Positions 58,188-64,000 of a stretch of 64,000 bases of DNA are shown here, piece by piece. Under the pieces are notes generated by a model that saw only the letters and a program-made list of their open reading frames with translations, did not search any database and was not told where the DNA came from. The position numbers and the translations under genes are program-made. The stretch is from the NCBI GenBank assembly GCA_034008185.1, contig CM067081.1:87068765-87132764 (forward strand), in the 5' to 3' direction. The number at the start of each line of letters is the position of its first letter. The first letter of the stretch is position 1. The stretch comes from Gorsachius magnificus. Taxonomy: Eukaryota; Chordata; Aves; Pelecaniformes; Ardeidae.

Positions 58188-60539
58188 CTGGATAACAATT
58201 ACAGGAGGGCAGCTAGCCAGCTCAATTGGCAAGTGCTAAATTGAACTGGATATTCAAAACCGGGAATGCAAATATTTTGGTTCAAAGTTTAATTTATGGA
58301 AGTATAATACTTGGCACCAAAAGCTTTTTGTAAATCATTTTCCTTACTCTGCAGTCATGAATCAGTCCAGCGGTGGCTGTATGCATGAGTGATTCCAGCT
58401 ACAAACTGCTGGAATTCGATGTTGGCTGATGCAAAAATGTAGCTATTACGATGATTTGACATCTAGCTCCACATCTTGGGTAGACATCACTACCCCATTT
58501 AAAATTAATTCCTCGGGTCTTACATCTCATGCACAGGGATTATGAGTCATTAAATAATCATTTGGTAACACAGTGCACCCCTTGCCTCTGGAAGTGGTGT
58601 TCAGCATGGTGTATACTCAATTAATCAACCTTAAAATAACACTTTCCACTCTCCTAAATTATACTTCCCCTCCTAAGTTTGTAGAAAAGGCTCATTTAAC
58701 TAGAACACGATTTTAAAGGTAGAAAAAAGCCCAGGCAATGTAACTGGGATTCAGATCTAAACTTTGTCAAAGGGCTGAGTGATTGGATCTGGCGCCAAAT
58801 GCTACTTTATGGCTGATTTGAACTGCTCTGCCAGTACAAGTCGGAAGGAAAATAATCAGATGCAGCTCCCTGATGACTCCTTCTGCAGAAGGAAACCTAA
58901 GGAGCATGGAAATGGCTAGTGGTTTGGGGAGCTTCAGCTAATCTAATTTCTTTTAGTGGCCTTTTGGGGCTTTGAACATCAGTGGGCATTCTGGTGCAGT
59001 TGGGGTATCCCTGATTGATGACCAGCTCTGGACAAGGCTGTGCTTGTCCCTGAAGAAGGAGAGTGTTTAGTTCCCACACCCAGTCTGCTTGTAACAAATA
59101 CAGGCTAAATCATTTCAAGCAGAGATATACAAACTATTTTTATAAGATACCATGGCAGTGGGGGTGACAGGTACCAGGAACAGCAGTGTGAGTAATGGTA
59201 AGGGCAGATCTGGCTCTGTGTCAGCTTGTGTATTGCTCAAAATAGCTTGTGTGCTATTAACAATACATGTATTACAGCTGATAATAACTTCTAATAGCCC
59301 CCACTTTGCAGCTGAGAACTGCAAGTCTGGCTCCTAGCCCATGACTATTTAATTCATGTTCTACAAATGTAACATGGTACTCAGGGCTGAGTCAAAATTC
59401 CTTCAGATTTGGGGCTTTGGCCTTGAGCCGGCACTATTAAAAATGAAAATACAAGGAAACGTCATACTAAGATTTTGTACTGCACGAGTGTCATACACAT
59501 TTGAAGTAATTTGGATTTGAGAAAGCATTTCTGTTAAAAATTATGATTTTATATATATATTCATAAATAAAAGAAATATGCACTTGAAACTATTTATTAG
59601 ATGGTTTTAATTGTATTCATCATCCGATGATATTGCATAAAATAGCACTGATTTCAGCAGAGCTTTGCTGCTTTATCTCATCCAAAGGCTTGGACATAGG
59701 CTGAGAGTGTAAAATCACTTATGTAGGTGAAGTTACAGGACTTGAGCAAAGATTGCTGTTGCCATAACAATGAACATTGCTATTGTTCTTTGTGACTGAA
59801 ATAATAGACTAATAACAAAATCTTTTAAGCACTTTTTTTTGGTAATGAAATGTTGAGTGGTGTCAAAATCTTGTGGACGCTGCTTCAGCGGTGTTTGATA
59901 ACATGAACATATAATAAGGCAATAAGAGATTATAAAATGAATAATTAACATTGCAAATGGTCACTCTAAAAATTCTCATTCAATGAAAGCTATTTTTAAC
60001 TTATTCAGTTATTTTGGCCTTTATGAATTATTTCATGCGATGCAGTTTTGTAAAATTAAATTTAACAGCAAATAACAATCATTCACATGTGACCTGTTGT
60101 TGCTTTGCTTTTATGGAGTGACTCTTTTTTTCTTAATTTAGCTGCTTAAACGTGGTTATCTGGTTGTCTATGCTTACTCTATAATCAAGGAAAGAGATAG
60201 ATGGGATGAATGTTCCTCCGGGGACATTTATCTTTTTCCAAGTGACAGTAGAGAAACCTGGAGTAGCCAGCTAGTTTAGGCTACCTTCTGGCAATTAAGT
60301 TAGGAAAGATAAACCCCACTGTAATGTACAGATCATATTCCATCTGCTCGTTGGCATTTTGCTCTTCCAGTGGAACAGGGCAGAATTTTGACCGAATAGT
60401 TTTCATTCTAGTGATGCTTCATTCTTCCTGTACCACCTGTACTCTATAGCCAGAGAGGAACACTGTGATCAGCTGTGACCTCCTCTACAGGAAGGACATG
60501 GGACTTTGCTAGGTGAATTTGTTCAAGAACTAGACCACA
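58188..60539. other. Unique non-coding sequence
   Basis: No gene or repeat recognised. 58440-58620 is compact and CpG-retaining, and may be regulatory. Confidence 0.5.
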
Positions 60540-61265
60540 CCTTTTGAAAAACTCCCCAAACTTGAGTTACAGGTATTAAAAGTAAGCACCTGACATTTTT
60601 TGCCTGAATGGCTTGAGCTTCAGCTTCCAGCTGTAGTATCTTTCCAAACCTTTGTTGGTTCAGAAGCCCCCCCATTACGGACTTGTTTTCCCTCATAGAC
60701 ATACTAAAGACTGCATTCCGCCCAGGTCTTAGCCCTTTTTTTAATAAGCTTAATCAATTCAGGTGTTTGAATCATTCATCATAAGGTGTGTTTTCCAAGC
60801 CTTTAATATTTCTCATGGTTCTGGTCTGATCCCTTGTCAAAATGTGGATACTGGCACTGGACTGTATCCTAGAGCCAATTATGCAGATGATAGATGCAGT
60901 GTGTTATCCCTCTTGGCTACAACATTTTACTGTAGCTCACATTCAACAGATTATCCACTATGGTTTGCAAATTGATTTCAGAATTATCATTTTCTAAGAT
61001 GTAGTTTCCTGTCCTATAAGCATAGTATCTGGCTTCTTGTCCTGTTTCTACATTAGACCATCTTAAATTGCACAAATTTTGCCTTCACTCTTTTTTTCCA
61101 GCCTCTTGTGCACGATCTATTCCCTGCTTCATTTGATATTCCCCTGGTATCTGTACACCCACAAGCTTTATCAGTAACACTTTCAGACTGAGTCATCAAT
61201 AAAAATGTTATGCGGTATGAGGACAAAGACAAATTCTGGGAAAGCCAAACCAGGACACTGCAACT
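60540..61265 (-). mobile_element. Ancient CR1-superfamily LINE relic, ORF2 C-terminal region
   Basis: On the plus strand the reverse complement of an old CR1-type ORF2 is recognisable by ordered landmarks. CATCATAAGGTGTGTTTTCC AAGCCTTTAATATTTCTCAT GG lies at 60777-60818. CTCACATTCAACAGATTATC CACTATGG (60937-60964) is the 'gttcagctgattatccaccatgacccc' region. TGTCCTATAAGCATAGTATC TGGC follows, and ACAAGCTTTATCAGT...GAG TCATCAATAAAAATGTTATG (61161-61213) is the 'caaactttatcagtgatg...tcattgataaaaatgttaaat' region. Heavily decayed, no open frame. It belongs to a different old CR1 lineage or a different portion of it than the 24.1 kb relic. Confidence 0.75.
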
Positions 61266-63220
61266 TGGTAGGTTCTTGGTTTACAACCCAAAACCTGTCT
61301 TTCAGCTGTTCCTGTAATTTCAGATGTGTGATTTATGAAACGGAAGCGGCTGTTTGAATAACACGAAGTTCCCACGTTAAAGTTGTATCAGCTTCTCTCT
61401 GCATCTGATTAGTCATTGATGGTGCCTGGCTCACAAGGCAGTCCTCTTTCAAAGGGATGTTCAGATATTTCAAACAAGCAGTCACCTGCAATGGCTGGGT
61501 GCGAGGGGCGAATATCTGGCTATGTGCAGGTTACAGGCGGGAAGCTTTGTAGTCCTTCTCCTTGCTGTTGCTTGGGATGCGATGCGTGCAGTATAAGGTA
61601 CTGGGCATATCCAGCTACCAATAAAGCATTTTTTTTCACAGAGGATGCTGGGTAAGTACTTTTTGGGTATTGAATCAAAGTCTACTGTGAAATTACTCCA
61701 GGCATCTTTTGGGCTTTACTGCGGTGTCCTGTTGATGAAGCACAGTGGGCTCTTGCATGGCTTGTAGAGCCTCTAGAACAGCCACACAGGGAAACTCTGT
61801 TTAACTGGTGTGTACATTCCTCTAGGGTCAAAATCAAACCTGGTCTTACTGAATGAATGGTAGGGAAGAAGCATTCAATTAATAGAAAGGCTGACATCAA
61901 TTCACTATAAACTCCTTCCTTATTAGTGACATGATAAAAGATCAAAGGGCTACTGCTCTGTGTTTCCCTTGTCAGTTTTTGCTGTAATAGAGATGGATGG
62001 TCATACTGTTGTGCTGAAAAATGTCTGGCGGTTACATGAAATTGTTAAAAGGAACACTTTGCGTGAGTTTGTTTTATTGTGAAAAGATCTGTCTTTGAAA
62101 AATAATAGAAATCCCTCATTATCTGGAAAAAGGAGGAACTTTGCAGCCTGCAGTGTCTTACATTTCATCTCTGTTTAAAGCTCCACACCGGTGACGGGCG
62201 ACATTTATTTTGCTCTGTTTTACCACATGCTTCCTTTCAGCAATGTTATCTGCCCATCAGGAATCAAAGCAAATCCAGATGGCTCAAGAACAGATGGCTT
62301 ATGGTTTAAGAAGCATGGGTCAGATTCAGCCATACAGCATACCAAGTTCACAGGAGTGCTCTTCTAACTTCTAGAGATTTTGAGTTGCTGAATGATTTTT
62401 CTTTGCTTTGCTATTGTCAGGCTGTGAAAGTTAGCATGCATGAGAAAGCGAAACCAGAAGGTTCTGTAAGAGGGAAAGTTCAACATGCTCCACTCAAGGG
62501 AAAGAATGATTTTCTCATGTGGTAAAAAGGCACAATGAAGTGGTTGCAAAGCCAGAGATCAGAGAGTTATTTCAAAAATCTGCTTTGCTTTGAAATTTGA
62601 ACCAGGCTCCTGGAATAACTGTGATAAGCAGTGCTGGAGACTGCTATGGTATTGCCAGGGAAGAAGAGAAATGGGGATCTAGCAACATCACACAATCTCC
62701 CTGCTACATGACCAGAAATGCAATGTGCTAGAGGAGACAAAATTGTGCCTGATTATGTCTAAATGCTGACCTGTTTGCAGCCATATAACTATGATACAGA
62801 ACAGTAGCAGCCATTGCAGGACACTACGGTTACATACTACAGTAATGACTCAGGAAAAAATTCTGTTTCAGAGGTCTAAAAGACATCTCACGCAGACCAC
62901 AGCAGGCAAACTCATCTCCTACCCCAAATTTGTAGGATGATAAGTCTTCAAGGCAGCGTTCATCACGGCTCTTCACTGCCTGCCTCCACTCTAGAGGGAG
63001 AGAAAAGATCACAATGACATGAAGCGTCCACACGTGTTTCAGGTGTTTCCACATTCAGGGGATAATAAAAGGACATGACTCGATTAGCACAAGCAGTAAG
63101 ACTGCTACACATGATGCATGTACATACTGCCAATGAAGTGCTCTGTTTTTGAAATACATGTAAGGATGGAGTCCACATAGTATTTTTTATCAGTAAGTCC
63201 CAACTGTAATACAAAGTCAG
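61266..63220. other. Unique non-coding sequence
   Basis: No gene recognised; only short frames without motifs. Confidence 0.5.
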
Positions 63221-63362
63221 AAGTATTATCCCTATAATACAGATGGACAAAGAAGCAGAGGGAAGTAAAACAATCCAGTCTTTCAAGGTCATGCAATAGA
63301 ACAGTATTTGAAAAAGCAGCCAGCTCTCAAGTCTTCCTTCAGTGCTCTGTTTATGGGCCATA
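63221..63362 (+). repeat. MIR-like ancient SINE relic
   Basis: AAGTATTATCCCTATAATAC AGATGGACAAAGAAGCAGAG GGAAGTAAAA, then TTTCAAGGTCATGCAATAGA, follow the MIR order 'attatccccattttacagatgaggaaactgaggcacagagaggttaag...ccaaggtcacacagc'. The 136-codon minus frame overlapping it is therefore not a gene. Confidence 0.7.
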
Positions 63363-63705
63363 AAAGGGAACAAGTGCAGTTTTTAAATTCTCAGTGCCTG
63401 TTGCAGAAAGGGAGAGTTTTGAGAAGCAAGCTTAAGGAGTGAGAAGGTTGAAAGGTAATCCTACTGAACTAAACTTTGCATATATTTGGCTTCTCTACTT
63501 TCAAAGACTTCCTGTTGTCCCTTTTGTTCTGGATTCTCCACCTAAACCTTGGAGTAAAAAGGCAACTACTGAGGGATTTTGGAGATAGATATGTGAATCT
63601 ACCTGTATTTTTCCTTCATTCTCTCATGAGGTCAGAAACAACATAAACTGGGACATATCAATGTGGTATATCCTTCCTACGCTGTATATTCTCTTGTCAT
63701 GTGGT
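63363..63705. other. Unique non-coding sequence
   Basis: Nothing recognised. Confidence 0.5.
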
Positions 63706-64000
63706 ATCACAGAATCACAGAAGAGTCGAGATTGGAAGGGATCTCTGGAGGTCATCTGGTCCAAGCCGCTGGTCAAGCAGGGCCACCCAGGTTGTCCAAG
63801 ACCACATTCAGGCAGCTTTTGACTGTCTCCAAGATCTCACCCTCAGTAATAAAAGTGTTCCTGATGTTTAGGAGGAACCTCCTGTGTTTCAGTCTGTGCC
63901 CATTGCCTCTTGCCCTGCCACTAGGCACCACTGGAAAGAGCCTGTCTCTGTCCTCTGCGCAGCCCCTCTTCAGCTATATATATATATAGTTGAGATCCTC
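63706..64000 (-). mobile_element. CR1 LINE 3' end, continues beyond window
   Basis: Begins with the reversed CR1 terminal repeats ATCACAGAATCACAGAA, then GGAAGGGATCTCTGGAGGTC ATCTGGTCCAA and the CR1 3' region through GTGCCCATTGCCTCTTGCCC TGCCACTAGGCACCACTGGA. A segment of about 60 bases usual in the family appears missing around 63825, and a TA dinucleotide array (63975-63988) has expanded inside it. The 5' extent lies beyond the right edge. Confidence 0.95.

Noticed and set aside
62963..63373. 136-codon minus frame with hydrophobic stretch
   Set aside because: Overlaps a MIR-like relic at 63221-63362, so the peptide is repeat-derived.

Overview
This window looks like gene-poor nuclear DNA from a bird. 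It is AT-rich and most of it is single-copy sequence without long reading frames (the longest open frame is about 149 codons, which chance explains). The only abundant interspersed repeats are CR1 LINEs. There are also retroviral-type LTRs, one of which resembles a solo LTR common in neoavian genomes, and scattered old amniote repeats (MIR-like and degenerate CR1-superfamily LINEs). No bacterial-type operons, rRNA, tRNA, CRISPR or complete recognisable protein-coding genes were found. Species and chromosome cannot be read from the sequence; the neoavian hint is inference.

Layout. Bases 1-820 are a young minus-strand CR1 copy cut by the window edge and carrying an internal deletion. From 0.8 to 14.7 kb the sequence is unique, with a minus-strand exon-like reading frame at 5967-6237, a T/G-rich tract near 10.4 kb and a MIR-like relic at 11.6 kb. 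A nearly complete solo LTR occupies 14698-15674. From 15.7 to 28.5 kb the sequence is mostly unique, with an ancient minus-strand CR1 relic at 24.12-24.69 kb and a minus-strand frame encoding a predicted membrane segment at 27256-27468. A second, different LTR-like element lies at about 28.54-29.08 kb. A 1.7 kb, heavily decayed plus-strand CR1 relic lies at about 33.6-35.3 kb, followed by two short younger CR1 3' ends at 36.3 and 37.0 kb. From 37 to 50 kb there is almost no repeat, and the density of preserved CpGs and ordered AT-rich blocks suggests conserved non-coding DNA. From 50 to 64 kb there are exon-like frames at 50077, 53348 and 57977 (minus), a perfect 11-bp hairpin at 52156, MIR-like relics at 54.1 and 63.2 kb, ancient CR1 relics at 57.8 and 60.5-61.3 kb, and a minus-strand CR1 3' end running off the right edge.

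Interpretation. The window is best read as intergenic or large-intron DNA. The exon-like frames are single candidates supported by splice-site-like context and peptide character only; none was matched to a known protein and they should not be treated as established genes. No coherent new multi-gene system is visible. The most checkable leads are the exon-like frames, the LTR with intact promoter and polyadenylation signals, the LTR-like element with a 51-bp duplication, the perfect hairpin, and the candidate conserved non-coding blocks.
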